The notes: generated by a model not told the origin, from the sequence alone. Positions 5,190 to 11,648 are shown, counted from the stretch's first letter. The stretch is DNA of 11,648 nucleotides from an uncultured Lachnospiraceae bacterium (GCA_910588895.1 CAJUSS010000111.1:1-11648), one strand, 5' to 3'. Numbers and translations: made by a program.

Positions 5190-7220
5190 GTGGGACAGAT
5201 GGAAGATGAGCAGGGAGAAAAGGCCCTGGAAAAGGGGACGATAGGCGAGGGAGAGCCCCATGACCAGGAGGGAGCGGACCGTCATCTGAAGGATGTACGC
5301 CGTTCTCCGCTGGGCGCATTCGACGTGGAGGCAGAACTGAAAAAGCTCCCGGCTAAGCCTGGTGTCTACCTGATGCATGATGCCAGGGATGAGATCATCT
5401 ATGTGGGTAAGGCCATCAGCTTAAAGAACCGGGTACGGCAATATTTCCAGAGCAGTCGGAACAAGACCGCAAAGATCGAGCAGATGGTCTCTAAGATCGC
5501 GCGGTTTGAGTATATCATCACCGACTCGGAGCTGGAGGCCCTGGTGTTGGAGTGCAACCTGATCAAGGAGCACAGACCTCGGTATAATACCATGCTGAAG
5601 GACGATAAATCCTATCCCTACATCAAGGCTACGGTCTATGAGGACTTTCCCCGGATCATGCTCTCACGTGAGATGAAGAAGGACAGGAGCCGGTATTTCG
5701 GCCCCTATACCAGTGTGGGGGCGGTGCGGGATGTGCTGGATCTGATCCACAAGCTGTACAAGATCCGCACCTGCAGCCGGTCGCTGCCAAAGGATACAGG
5801 GAAGGAGCGGCCCTGTTTAAATTACCATATCAAACAGTGTCAGGCCCCCTGCCAGGGCTATGTGACCAGAGAGGAGTATCAGCAGGGCTTTCGAAGGGCT
5901 TTGACGTTCCTGAACGGGCAGTATGCAGAGCTTTTAAAGGATCTGGAGGAAAAGATGCTGGCGGCGTCCGATGAGATGGACTTTGAGAAGGCGATCGAGT
6001 ACCGGGAGCTCATCTCCAGTGTAAAGCAGGTGGCCCAGAAACAGAAGATCACCAGCTCCGGCTTAGAGGACCGGGATATCATCGCCATGGCAAAGGAAGG
6101 CCAGGACGCAGTGGTGCAGGTGTTCTTTGTCCGGGAGGGACGGCTGATCGGAAGGGATCATTTTCATGTCAATATGGCGGTGGCGGAGGATGAGGGCCAG
6201 GTCCTTTCCAGCTTTGTGAAGCAGTTTTATGCGGGAACGCCCTTTGTGCCCAGAGAGCTCCTGCTCCAGTACCCGATCGAGGAGGAAGAGATCATCGCCC
6301 AGTGGCTGACGGCGAAACGGGGGCAGAAGGTGCGGATCGCAAGTCCGAAAAAAGGGGAAAAAGAGCGGCTGGTGGAGCTGGCGGCAAAGAATGCCCGGCT
6401 GGTCTTAGACCAGGATAAAGAAAAGATCAAGCGAGAGGAGCTGCGCACCATCGGCGCCATGAACCAGGTAGGCGACTGGCTGCATCTAAAGAAGATCCGG
6501 CGGATCGAAGCCTTTGATATCTCGAATATCAGCGGCTTTGAAGCGGTGGGATCCATGATCGTCTATGAGGACGGAAAACCGAAGCGGAGCGATTACCGTA
6601 AATTTAAGATCCGGTCTGTCCAGGGGCCCGATGATTACGCCTCCATGGAGGAGGTGCTGACCAGGCGCTTCACCCACGGTCTGGAGGAAGAGGAGAAGAT
6701 GCGGGAAAAGGGGATGGACAGAGCCTTCGGCAGCTTTACGCGCTTCCCGGACCTGATCATGATGGACGGCGGACGGGGGCAGGTGAACATCGCGCTGGCG
6801 GTGTTAAACAGGCTGGAGCTCTCCATCCCGGTCTGCGGCATGGTAAAAGACGATGCCCACAGGACCAGGGGATTGTATTTCAACAACGTGGAGATCCCGA
6901 TCGACAAGCATTCGGAAGGGTTCCGCCTGATCACCCGGATCCAGGACGAAGCCCATCGCTTCGCTATCGAATACCACCGGAGCCTGCGGAGCAAGGCCCA
7001 GGTACGATCCATATTGGATGATATCCCCGGGATCGGCCCTGCCCGCCGAAAGGCATTGATGAAGCAGTTCAAGAGCCAGGAGGCGATCCGGGAGGCTTCT
7101 ATAGAGGAGCTGGAGAAGACCCCGCAGATGAACCGCCTGTCCGCCAGGCAGGTCTATGCCTTCTTCCACAAAGGGGAGCCGTTGCCCGAGCGTGTCGGGC
7201 CTTCGGATGCGGACGGGTGA
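5190..7220 (+). CDS. uvrC: UvrABC nucleotide excision repair endonuclease subunit C
   Basis: A 676-residue UvrC, which makes both incisions around a lesion after UvrB has bound it. Domains in order: an N-terminal GIY-YIG nuclease (GVY at 58-60, YVG at 71-73, K-N-R-V-R around 80, then LECNLIKEHRPRYN) for the 3' cut; a cysteine-containing stretch (CSRSLP, CLNYHIKQCQAPC); a UVR motif for UvrB binding (about 248-283); an RNase H-like nuclease (DISNISG from Asp443, MMDGGRGQ with Asp526, VKDDAH) for the 5' cut; and a helix-hairpin-helix pair (from about 610, IPGIGPARRKAL). GTG 5190 is chosen because GGAGG (5175-5179) lies 10 bases upstream. ATG 5136, in the same frame, has no ribosome binding site. 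Even so, about 43 charged residues precede the usual family start at FDVEAEL. The last codons lie inside repeat copy B. Confidence 0.93.
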   Translation: MGQMEDEQGEKALEKGTIGEGEPHDQEGADRHLKDVRRSPLGAFDVEAELKKLPAKPGVYLMHDARDEIIYVGKAISLKNRVRQYFQSSRNKTAKIEQMVSKIARFEYIITDSELEALVLECNLIKEHRPRYNTMLKDDKSYPYIKATVYEDFPRIMLSREMKKDRSRYFGPYTSVGAVRDVLDLIHKLYKIRTCSRSLPKDTGKERPCLNYHIKQCQAPCQGYVTREEYQQGFRRALTFLNGQYAELLKDLEEKMLAASDEMDFEKAIEYRELISSVKQVAQKQKITSSGLEDRDIIAMAKEGQDAVVQVFFVREGRLIGRDHFHVNMAVAEDEGQVLSSFVKQFYAGTPFVPRELLLQYPIEEEEIIAQWLTAKRGQKVRIASPKKGEKERLVELAAKNARLVLDQDKEKIKREELRTIGAMNQVGDWLHLKKIRRIEAFDISNISGFEAVGSMIVYEDGKPKRSDYRKFKIRSVQGPDDYASMEEVLTRRFTHGLEEEEKMREKGMDRAFGSFTRFPDLIMMDGGRGQVNIALAVLNRLELSIPVCGMVKDDAHRTRGLYFNNVEIPIDKHSEGFRLITRIQDEAHRFAIEYHRSLRSKAQVRSILDDIPGIGPARRKALMKQFKSQEAIREASIEELEKTPQMNRLSARQVYAFFHKGEPLPERVGPSDADG

Positions 7221-7272
7221 CCGGTCATGCACCTGCACCTATATAACGGTCAGCGTGTGTGTGGATAGTAAC
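7198..7272 (+). repeat. Copy B of the duplicated element, spanning the uvrC stop codon
   Basis: This is the plus-strand partner of the dinB leader element (3033-3107, minus). Positions 7198-7247 match at 44 of 50 and the following 25 at 15 of 25 without gaps. Overall, 13 of 16 differences are transitions. It includes the last six uvrC codons plus TGA (7218-7220). It folds into a long hairpin: 7226-7235 pairs with 7251-7261 around one bulged C (7254), using G-C, A-U and G-U pairs throughout. The loop CACCTATA-TAAC is nearly unchanged from copy A. An outer stem is weaker here: GGAC at 7211-7214 can pair with GTCC at 7277-7280. It lies upstream of the predicted hprK promoter, so it could act on read-through from uvrC, on the uvrC mRNA 3' end, or as a DNA site. 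Confidence 0.6.
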
Positions 7273-7311
7273 GACAGTCCCTACTCGCAGCAGACCTTTC
7301 ACGGAAAAGCC

Positions 7312-7340
7312 ATGACATCCGGCACAAAGTATGATACTAT
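7312..7340 (+). promoter_or_regulatory. Predicted promoter of the hprK cluster
   Basis: ATGACA (7312-7317, 5 of 6 to TTGACA) is spaced 17 bases from TACTAT (7335-7340, 4 of 6). Overlapping alternatives TATGAT (7330-7335) and TATAAC (7338-7343) make the exact -10 uncertain. The surrounding 153-base gap is AT-richer than the genes. A start near 7347 would leave a short leader before hprK. Confidence 0.45.
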
Positions 7341-7373
7341 AACAGTGAAGATGCAAGTTAAGGAGACCAAGTG

Positions 7374-8303
7374 ATGCAAGAGGTAACTGTTTCTGTTCTG
7401 ATGAAAAAGATGAAATTAAGGAATGCCACTCCGGAGCTGGACACGGATAAGACGGTCCTGACCCATCCGGAGGTGAATCGGCCGGCGCTGCAATTGGCAG
7501 GCTTTTTCGACCATTTTGACCATGAGCGCGTCCAGACGGTGGGGACGGTAGAGCGGGCCTATGTCTCTACGCTGAGCCAGGAGCGGAAGATGGAAGTCTT
7601 TGACCGGCTCCTTTCCAGTAAGATCCCCTGCCTGGTGTACTGCCGCGGCATGACGCCCAATGAGGATGTCTTAACCCTGGCCATTCATTACGATGTGCCC
7701 ATCTTGGTCTCCGATCAGCCTACGTCCGACTTTATGGCGGAGACGATCCGGTGGCTGAAGGTGCAGATGGCTCCCTGTATCAGCATACACGGTGTCCTGG
7801 TGGATGTGTTCGGCGAGGGCGTCCTGATCATGGGGGAGAGTGGGATCGGAAAGAGCGAGGCGGCCCTGGAGCTGATCAAGCGGGGCCATCGTCTGGTCAC
7901 CGACGATGTGGTGGAGATCCGCAAGGTCAGTGATGAGACGCTGATCGGCAGCTCGCCCAATATCACGAAGCATTTTATCGAACTGAGGGGTATCGGGATC
8001 ATCGATGTAAAGACCTTGTATGGTGTGGAGAGCGTGAAGGAGACCCAGTCGATCGACATCGTGATCAAGCTGGAGGACTGGGATAAAGATAAGGAATATG
8101 ACCGTCTGGGCCTGGAAGACCAGTACACGGAGTTTTTAGGCAATCAGGTGGTCTGCCATTCCATACCGATCCGTCCGGGCAGGAACCTGGCGATCATCGC
8201 GGAGTCGGCGGCGGTCAACCACCGCCAGAAGAAGATGGGCTATAATGCGGCGCAGGAGCTCTACAACCGCGTCCAGGCAAACCTGAACAGAGGTATAGAC
8301 TAA
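7374..8303 (+). CDS. hprK: HPr kinase/phosphorylase
   Basis: A 309-residue bifunctional enzyme that phosphorylates and dephosphorylates Ser46 of HPr-family proteins. It is the sensor step of carbon catabolite repression in Firmicutes. The N-terminal half (FDHFDHERVQTVGTVE, then CLVYCRGM) is the HprK N-domain. The kinase domain has P-loop GESGIGKS at 154-161, the DDVVEI acidic pair just after RGHRLVT, and the family signature RGIGIIDV near 203-210. The C-terminus (NLAIIAESAAVNHRQKKMGY) is typical. AAGGAG at 7360-7365 is 8 bases from ATG 7374; the GTG immediately before it (7371) is an alternative but only 5 bases away. Length is normal. It heads a cluster that ends in an HPr paralogue retaining Ser46, a likely substrate. 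Confidence 0.95.
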   Translation: MQEVTVSVLMKKMKLRNATPELDTDKTVLTHPEVNRPALQLAGFFDHFDHERVQTVGTVERAYVSTLSQERKMEVFDRLLSSKIPCLVYCRGMTPNEDVLTLAIHYDVPILVSDQPTSDFMAETIRWLKVQMAPCISIHGVLVDVFGEGVLIMGESGIGKSEAALELIKRGHRLVTDDVVEIRKVSDETLIGSSPNITKHFIELRGIGIIDVKTLYGVESVKETQSIDIVIKLEDWDKDKEYDRLGLEDQYTEFLGNQVVCHSIPIRPGRNLAIIAESAAVNHRQKKMGYNAAQELYNRVQANLNRGID

Positions 8304-8343
8304 GGGCGGAGAGCAGACCGCAGTGTATGGGGAAAGGATGAGG

Positions 8344-9261
8344 ATGAGCGGACAGATAGTAGAGGCGTTGTGCAGTGTGGTGAGGACAAAAGAGCAGATC
8401 ATGCTGGAAGAACCGATGAGCGGCCATACCACCTTCCGGATAGGCGGCCCCGCGAAGCTTTTCATAACGCCTATGGACAGCCGGGAACTGGCTCGAGTGC
8501 TGGACCTGTGCCAAAGCTCTGGCATCTCTTGGACCATCCTGGGCAATGGGAGCAATCTGCTGGTCAGCGACAGCGGCTTTGACGGAGCCGTCATCCAGAT
8601 CGGAAAGGGCTTCGACGCAGTTTCTATAGAGGGATGCCAGGTCTGTGCCGGAGCCGGCGCGCTGCTGGCCCAGGCGGCACGAGGAGCCTGTGACATGGGG
8701 CTTACCGGTCTGGAGTTTGCCACCGGCATCCCCGGGACGATGGGCGGAGCCGTGGTGATGAACGCCGGGGCTTACGGCTCGGAGATGAAGGATGTATTGC
8801 GCTCCGTTCAGGTCCTGACCGGGGACGGCAGGGAGATCGAAGTCCCCGCTGGCGAGCTGGAGCTGGGCTACCGCACCAGCAGCATCCTAAAGAATGGCTG
8901 GATCGTACTGGGCGTCCGGCTCCTGCTGCAGAAAGGTGACCGCGGGGCGATCGACGAGCGTGTGAAGGAGCTGACCGCTGCCAGGAAAGCCAAGCAGCCC
9001 TTAGGATACCCCAGCGCGGGCAGCACCTTCAAGCGTCCGGAGGGCTGCTTTGCCGGCAAGCTGATCCAGGATGCCGGTCTGAAAGGCTTCCGGGTGGGCG
9101 GCGCACAGGTCTCCGAAAAGCACAGCGGCTTCGTGATCAACCGGGGCGGGGCCACCGCCTCCGATGTGATGGAGCTGTGCCGTCAGGTCTCTGAAAGGGT
9201 GAAGGCACAGTTCGGCGTGGAGCTGGAGCTGGAAGTGAAGACCTTGGGGGAGTTTCCTTGA
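8344..9261 (+). CDS. murB: UDP-N-acetylenolpyruvoylglucosamine reductase
   Basis: A 305-residue FAD-dependent cytoplasmic enzyme. It reduces UDP-GlcNAc-enolpyruvate to UDP-MurNAc with NADPH, the second committed step of peptidoglycan precursor synthesis. Seen: HTTFRIGGPA and GNGSNLLVSDSGFDG (FAD-binding segments), GIPGTMGGAVVMNAGAYG, Y-R-T-S-S, the active-site serine in PSAGSTFKRP (Ser227, proton donor by family knowledge) and C-terminal Glu297 in LELEVK. The pattern is the shorter type II MurB of Gram-positives. The frame is open from GTG 8323, but ATG 8344 with GGGGAAAGGA just upstream (8329-8338) gives the usual N-terminal length. It starts 40 bases after hprK, consistent with an operon. 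Confidence 0.94.
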   Translation: MSGQIVEALCSVVRTKEQIMLEEPMSGHTTFRIGGPAKLFITPMDSRELARVLDLCQSSGISWTILGNGSNLLVSDSGFDGAVIQIGKGFDAVSIEGCQVCAGAGALLAQAARGACDMGLTGLEFATGIPGTMGGAVVMNAGAYGSEMKDVLRSVQVLTGDGREIEVPAGELELGYRTSSILKNGWIVLGVRLLLQKGDRGAIDERVKELTAARKAKQPLGYPSAGSTFKRPEGCFAGKLIQDAGLKGFRVGGAQVSEKHSGFVINRGGATASDVMELCRQVSERVKAQFGVELELEVKTLGEFP

Positions 9262-9270
9262 CCACATAAG

Positions 9271-9296
9271 GGATGGGGCCCCGGCCGGGCCGGTCC
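9271..9296 (+). other. GC-rich hairpin between murB and rapZ
   Basis: The 84-base murB-rapZ gap contains a strongly foldable GC block: GGCCC (9277-9281) pairs with GGGCC (9287-9291), and GGA/TCC flanks can add an outer helix. No T run follows, so it is not a standard terminator. It could stabilise or process the operon mRNA. A clear ribosome binding site for rapZ (GGAGG, 9333-9337) follows. Confidence 0.35.
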
Positions 9297-9345
9297 GATA
9301 GAAAGGTGCTACAAACAGAAAAGTCGATAGCAGGAGGCTACAGAG

Positions 9346-10203
9346 ATGAAGCTGGTGATCGTGACAGGGATGTCAGGTGCAGGCAAGACACAGGCCCTGA
9401 AGATGCTGGAGGATATGGGTTACTACTGTGTAGATAATCTGCCCATATCTCTGGTGGACAAATTTACGGAGCTGAGCTTAAAGAGCACAGGCGATATCCA
9501 AAAGGTGGCCCTGGGCGTGGATATCCGCAGCGGAGAGGACCTCCCGCAGCTAAAGGACGTGCTGGGGCGGTGGGAGCAGAAGCGCTTTCCCTACCAGATC
9601 CTGTTTTTGGATGCCGGGGACGAGACCCTGATCAAGCGGTTCAAGGAGACCAGGCGCAAGCATCCTCTGTCCGGGACCGGGCGGATCGAGAAGGGCATCG
9701 AGGCAGAGCGGGAAAGGCTTTCCTTTTTAAAAGCGGACGCGGACCTGATCATCGATACCAGCCATCTTTTGACCAGAGAGCTGCGCCAGGAACTGGAAAA
9801 GATCTTTGTGGAGGACCAGGAGTATAAGAACCTCTATATCACGATCTTGTCTTTTGGGTTCAAATACGGGATCCCTACAGATGCGGACTTGGTCTTTGAT
9901 GTCCGTTTCCTGCCCAATCCCTACTATGTGGAGGAACTGCGGGACAGGACCGGTGAGGAGCCCATGGTCCAGGAGTATGTGAAGCAGGGCGGGACGGCGG
10001 ACGTGTTCTTAGGGAAGCTGGTGGATATGCTGGATTTTCTGATCCCCAACTACATCCTGGAAGGGAAGAACCAGCTGGTGATCGGCATCGGCTGCACCGG
10101 AGGGAAACACCGTTCCGTGACCCTTGCCAGCGGTCTTTATGGGCAGTTGGAGAGGAATGCCGGATATGGGGTGAAGCTGTTCCACCGGGATATCCAAAAG
10201 TAG
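9346..10203 (+). CDS. rapZ: RapZ/YvcJ family nucleotide-binding protein
   Basis: A 285-residue P-loop protein of the RapZ (YvcJ) family. Walker A GMSGAGKT is at residues 8-15, followed by MLEDMGYYCVDNLP, a family signature. Later come DVRFLPNPYY and IGIGCTGGKHRSVTLA of the C-terminal RNA-binding-type domain. In E. coli RapZ steers small-RNA decay controlling glucosamine-6-phosphate synthase. In Firmicutes the YvcJ orthologue hydrolyses GTP and its RNA role is unproven, so the exact function here is inferred. GGAGG (9333-9337) lies 8 bases before ATG. It sits between murB and whiA, its common position in Firmicutes, but the yvcK gene that often separates rapZ from whiA is absent. Confidence 0.93.
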   Translation: MKLVIVTGMSGAGKTQALKMLEDMGYYCVDNLPISLVDKFTELSLKSTGDIQKVALGVDIRSGEDLPQLKDVLGRWEQKRFPYQILFLDAGDETLIKRFKETRRKHPLSGTGRIEKGIEAERERLSFLKADADLIIDTSHLLTRELRQELEKIFVEDQEYKNLYITILSFGFKYGIPTDADLVFDVRFLPNPYYVEELRDRTGEEPMVQEYVKQGGTADVFLGKLVDMLDFLIPNYILEGKNQLVIGIGCTGGKHRSVTLASGLYGQLERNAGYGVKLFHRDIQK

Positions 10204-10256
10204 AGGTGGCCGTTTTGAGACGGAAGGTCACCGGCAGACGGAAGGGGCGGTAGCCG

Positions 10257-11198
10257 ATGTCGTACGCATCCACCGTAAAGGATGAATTATCCAGGCAGGT
10301 GCCTGCTGCCAGACATTGTATGATCGCGGAGATCGCAGCCATCATCAGTTTATGCGGGAGGATCGCCTGCTCGGCAGGTGGCTGCAAGATCAAGGTCCAG
10401 ACAGAAAATCGGGCAGTTGCAAGAAAGTGCTTTACATTATTACGAAAAACCTTTAATATAATAGCGGATGTTTCGATCAGGAAAAATGCAAGATCCAAAA
10501 AAAATGGGGTCTATGCTGTGGTAGTGGGAGAGCATAAAGACGCTGCGCGCGTCCTTATGGCCACGAAGCTGATGGACCAGGACGGGGAGATCGGGGAAGA
10601 CTTATCCATCACCAGAAATGTGGTGGTGAAGCAGGCCTGCTGCAGGCGCGCTTTTATCCGAGGCGCTTTCCTGGCAGCCGGTTCGATCAGCGACCCAAAG
10701 CAGTCCTATCATTTTGAGATCGCCTGCGCCACACAGCCGAAGGCACTCCAGCTCAAGGCGCTCATCAACACCTTTGGGATGGATGCCAAGATCGTGGTCA
10801 GGAAGCGATATTTTGTCGTTTACATGAAGGAAGGCAGCCAGATCGTGGATATCTTGAACGTGATGGAAGCCCATCTGGCTCTGATGGATCTGGAGAACAT
10901 CCGGATCTTAAAGGAGATGCGCGGGCAGGTGAACCGGCAGGTGAACTGTGAGACCGCGAATCTGAACAAGACCGTATCGGCGGCGGTAAAGCAGGTAAAA
11001 GATATTGAATACATCCGAGACCGCCAGGGGCTTTCAAATCTTCCGGAAAATCTGGAAGATATAGCTAGGTTGCGCTTAGAGCGTCCGGAGGCTACCTTGA
11101 AGGAACTGGGGGAGGCATTAGATCCGCCCGTGGGGAAGTCAGGCGTGAACCATCGGCTCAGGAAGCTGGGAGCCATAGCAGAGTCCCTTCGGAAATAG
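10257..11198 (+). CDS. whiA: DNA-binding protein WhiA
   Basis: A 313-residue WhiA homologue. MSYASTVKDELSRQ opens the family. The N-terminal two thirds form the degenerate LAGLIDADG-endonuclease-like domain (AFIRGAFLAAGSISDPKQSY near 135-155). The C-terminal helix-turn-helix (about 255-310, with LPENLEDIARLRLERPEATL, KELGEAL and SGVNHRLRKLGAIAE) binds DNA. WhiA is a sporulation regulator in actinobacteria and affects cell division and chromosome segregation in Bacillus. Which role applies here is not evident. The ribosome binding site (AAGGGGCGG, 10242-10250) is weaker than its neighbours'. It starts 53 bases after rapZ. A stretch near 10430-10510 is noticeably A/T-rich but the frame is intact. 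Confidence 0.93.
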   Translation: MSYASTVKDELSRQVPAARHCMIAEIAAIISLCGRIACSAGGCKIKVQTENRAVARKCFTLLRKTFNIIADVSIRKNARSKKNGVYAVVVGEHKDAARVLMATKLMDQDGEIGEDLSITRNVVVKQACCRRAFIRGAFLAAGSISDPKQSYHFEIACATQPKALQLKALINTFGMDAKIVVRKRYFVVYMKEGSQIVDILNVMEAHLALMDLENIRILKEMRGQVNRQVNCETANLNKTVSAAVKQVKDIEYIRDRQGLSNLPENLEDIARLRLERPEATLKELGEALDPPVGKSGVNHRLRKLGAIAESLRK

Positions 11199-11202
11199 AA
11201 CG

Positions 11203-11250
11203 TCGGATCGGTTATTGGGGTAGAATGCGGGCCATCCGAAAAAGAGGAGG
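11203..11250 (+). promoter_or_regulatory. Inverted repeat and strong ribosome binding site ahead of the HPr/Crh-like gene
   Basis: TCGGAT (11203-11208) is the exact inverse of ATCCGA (11234-11239), separated by 25 bases that contain TAGAAT (11221-11226), a possible -10 without a convincing -35. GGAGG (11246-11250) lies 6 bases before the ATG. The repeat could be an mRNA stem upstream of the ribosome binding site or chance. Confidence 0.3.
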
Positions 11251-11256
11251 AAGATT

Positions 11257-11511
11257 ATGATCAGAAAGACAGTTACCGTTGAACTCTCATCCGGTCTGGA
11301 AGCCAGACCGATCGCTATGTTGGTACAAGTGGCAAGTCAGTATGAAAGTAAGATCTATGTAGAGACTGGCTCTAAGAGAGTGAATGCTAAGAGTATCATG
11401 GGTATGATGACCCTGGGGCTGGCGACTGGCGAAGAACTGACGATCACTGCTGACGGTAATGACGAGAGTCAGGCGATCTCCGATATTGAAAACTACCTGA
11501 GCGAGAAATAA
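11257..11511 (+). CDS. crh: HPr-family protein, Crh-like (Glu at position 15, Ser46 kept)
   Basis: An 84-residue HPr-fold protein of normal length. In true HPr, His15 in the G-[IL]-H-A-R-P loop takes the phosphoryl group from Enzyme I. Here the loop reads GLEARP (residues 13-18), so position 15 is Glu and PTS phosphotransfer by this protein is not expected. Ser46 in NAKSIMGMMTLGL, the HprK target site, is retained with its normal surroundings. Bacillus Crh has the same layout (Gln15, Ser46) and the same position after whiA. I therefore infer a regulatory partner of CcpA-type control, phosphorylated by the HprK encoded four genes upstream. Automatic annotation would probably call it an HPr phosphocarrier; the symbol is assigned by this analogy, not by proof of orthology. 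An in-frame perfect inverted repeat covers codons 13-18. Confidence 0.85.
   Translation: MIRKTVTVELSSGLEARPIAMLVQVASQYESKIYVETGSKRVNAKSIMGMMTLGLATGEELTITADGNDESQAISDIENYLSEK
11292..11310 (+). repeat. Perfect 8-bp inverted repeat inside the Crh-like gene
   Basis: CGGTCTGG (11292-11299), loop AAG, then CCAGACCG (11303-11310) form an uninterrupted 8-bp hairpin. It coincides with codons 13 to 18, the phosphorylation loop, and the Glu15 codon falls at the apex. It begins 35 bases after the start codon. Confidence 0.6.
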
Positions 11512-11542
11512 ACCAGCTTAAGGCCGGTCAGGAGCTTTATGT

Positions 11543-11569
11543 AAAAAACACGCGCAAGCGTGTTTTTTT
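11543..11569 (+). terminator. Strong intrinsic terminator closing the hprK cluster
   Basis: AAAAAACACGC (11543-11553) pairs perfectly with GCGTGTTTTTT around a GCAA tetraloop (11554-11557), followed by a seven-T run (11563-11569). The A run on the left arm makes it usable on both strands. Confidence 0.93.
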
Positions 11570-11570
11570 G

Positions 11571-11579
11571 TGTTATAAT
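11571..11579 (+). promoter_or_regulatory. Extended -10 promoter for the next transcript
   Basis: TGTTATAAT is a perfect TGn-TATAAT extended -10, starting two bases after the terminator's T run. No good -35 is present because that position falls in the terminator stem. Transcription would begin near 11586 and leave the window at 11648. Confidence 0.65.
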
Positions 11580-11585
11580 GTACAC

Positions 11586-11648
11586 GAAAGCGAAGAGCAG
11601 TGCGGAAAAAGGCGGGTAAGGACCTGCGTTGTGCTCGCACAAAAGCAG
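11586..11648 (+). other. Start of an unidentified, possibly structured transcript
   Basis: Downstream of the promoter no ribosome binding site or credible gene start is visible before the edge. GTGCG (11600-11604) can pair with CGCAC (11636-11640). Inside that, GCGGGT (11612-11617) pairs with ACCTGC (11622-11627) around an AAGG tetraloop with one G-U. This nested fold suggests a leader or small RNA, but I do not recognise the family and the feature is cut off. Confidence 0.35.

Noticed and set aside
7156..7374. Small plus-strand frame overlapping the uvrC end and reaching hprK
   Set aside because: It starts inside uvrC in another frame without a ribosome binding site, and the peptide resembles nothing. 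It could in principle be a leader peptide, but nothing supports that.
9875..10498. 207-codon antisense frame across rapZ and whiA
   Set aside because: It spans two genuine genes and their gap, its composition is that of a shadow frame, and it has no recognisable domain.
11579..11620. 13-codon frame after the last promoter (ATG at 11579)
   Set aside because: The ATG uses the last base of the -10 box, upstream of any plausible transcription start, and has no ribosome binding site.

Overview
The window is a gene-dense, moderately GC-rich chromosomal segment from a low-GC-phylum Firmicute, most likely a Lachnospiraceae-type Clostridium relative. The evidence is the HPr-kinase carbon-control system, the hprK-murB-rapZ-whiA-HPr-like gene order, GGAGG ribosome binding sites and the protein families present. 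Genus cannot be called from the sequence alone. I see no mobile element, CRISPR array, tRNA or rRNA.

Layout. Bases 1-134 hold the 3' end of an upstream gene, closed by a strong intrinsic terminator. Next come an RsmF-type rRNA m5C methyltransferase (212-1717, +) and a convergent Y-family DNA polymerase IV, dinB (1732-2979, -). Their two stop codons form the two arms of a shared hairpin. A 295-base divergent control region (2980-3274) carries a promoter on each strand and a 150-nt dinB leader. On the + strand follow a lipoprotein of the DUF4015 putative glycoside hydrolase family (3275-4576), a small DUF1653 protein (4617-5123) and uvrC (5190-7220). After a 153-base gap comes the set hprK (7374), murB (8344), rapZ (9346), whiA (10257) and an HPr/Crh-like gene (11257-11511). 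That set ends in a perfect terminator at 11543-11569. A new promoter and the start of an unidentified, possibly structured transcript run off the right edge.

How the genes fit together. HprK phosphorylates Ser46 of HPr-family proteins. The HPr paralogue at the end of this cluster keeps Ser46, but position 15 is Glu instead of the phosphoryl-accepting His. It therefore looks like a Crh-type regulator, not a PTS phosphocarrier. RapZ, WhiA and MurB link the cluster to cell-wall and growth control. dinB and uvrC are both DNA-damage functions.

Most interesting observation. A 50-base sequence in the dinB leader (3058-3107, minus strand) recurs across the uvrC stop codon and into the uvrC-hprK gap (7198-7247, plus strand). 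It matches at 44 of 50 positions and all six differences are transitions. Similarity continues without gaps to about 75 bases, and several differences compensate each other in a predicted hairpin. In the dinB leader the outer stem can alternatively pair with the Shine-Dalgarno sequence. This is a candidate undescribed structured RNA or regulatory element shared by two repair-gene loci. All structure here was worked out by hand from only two copies.
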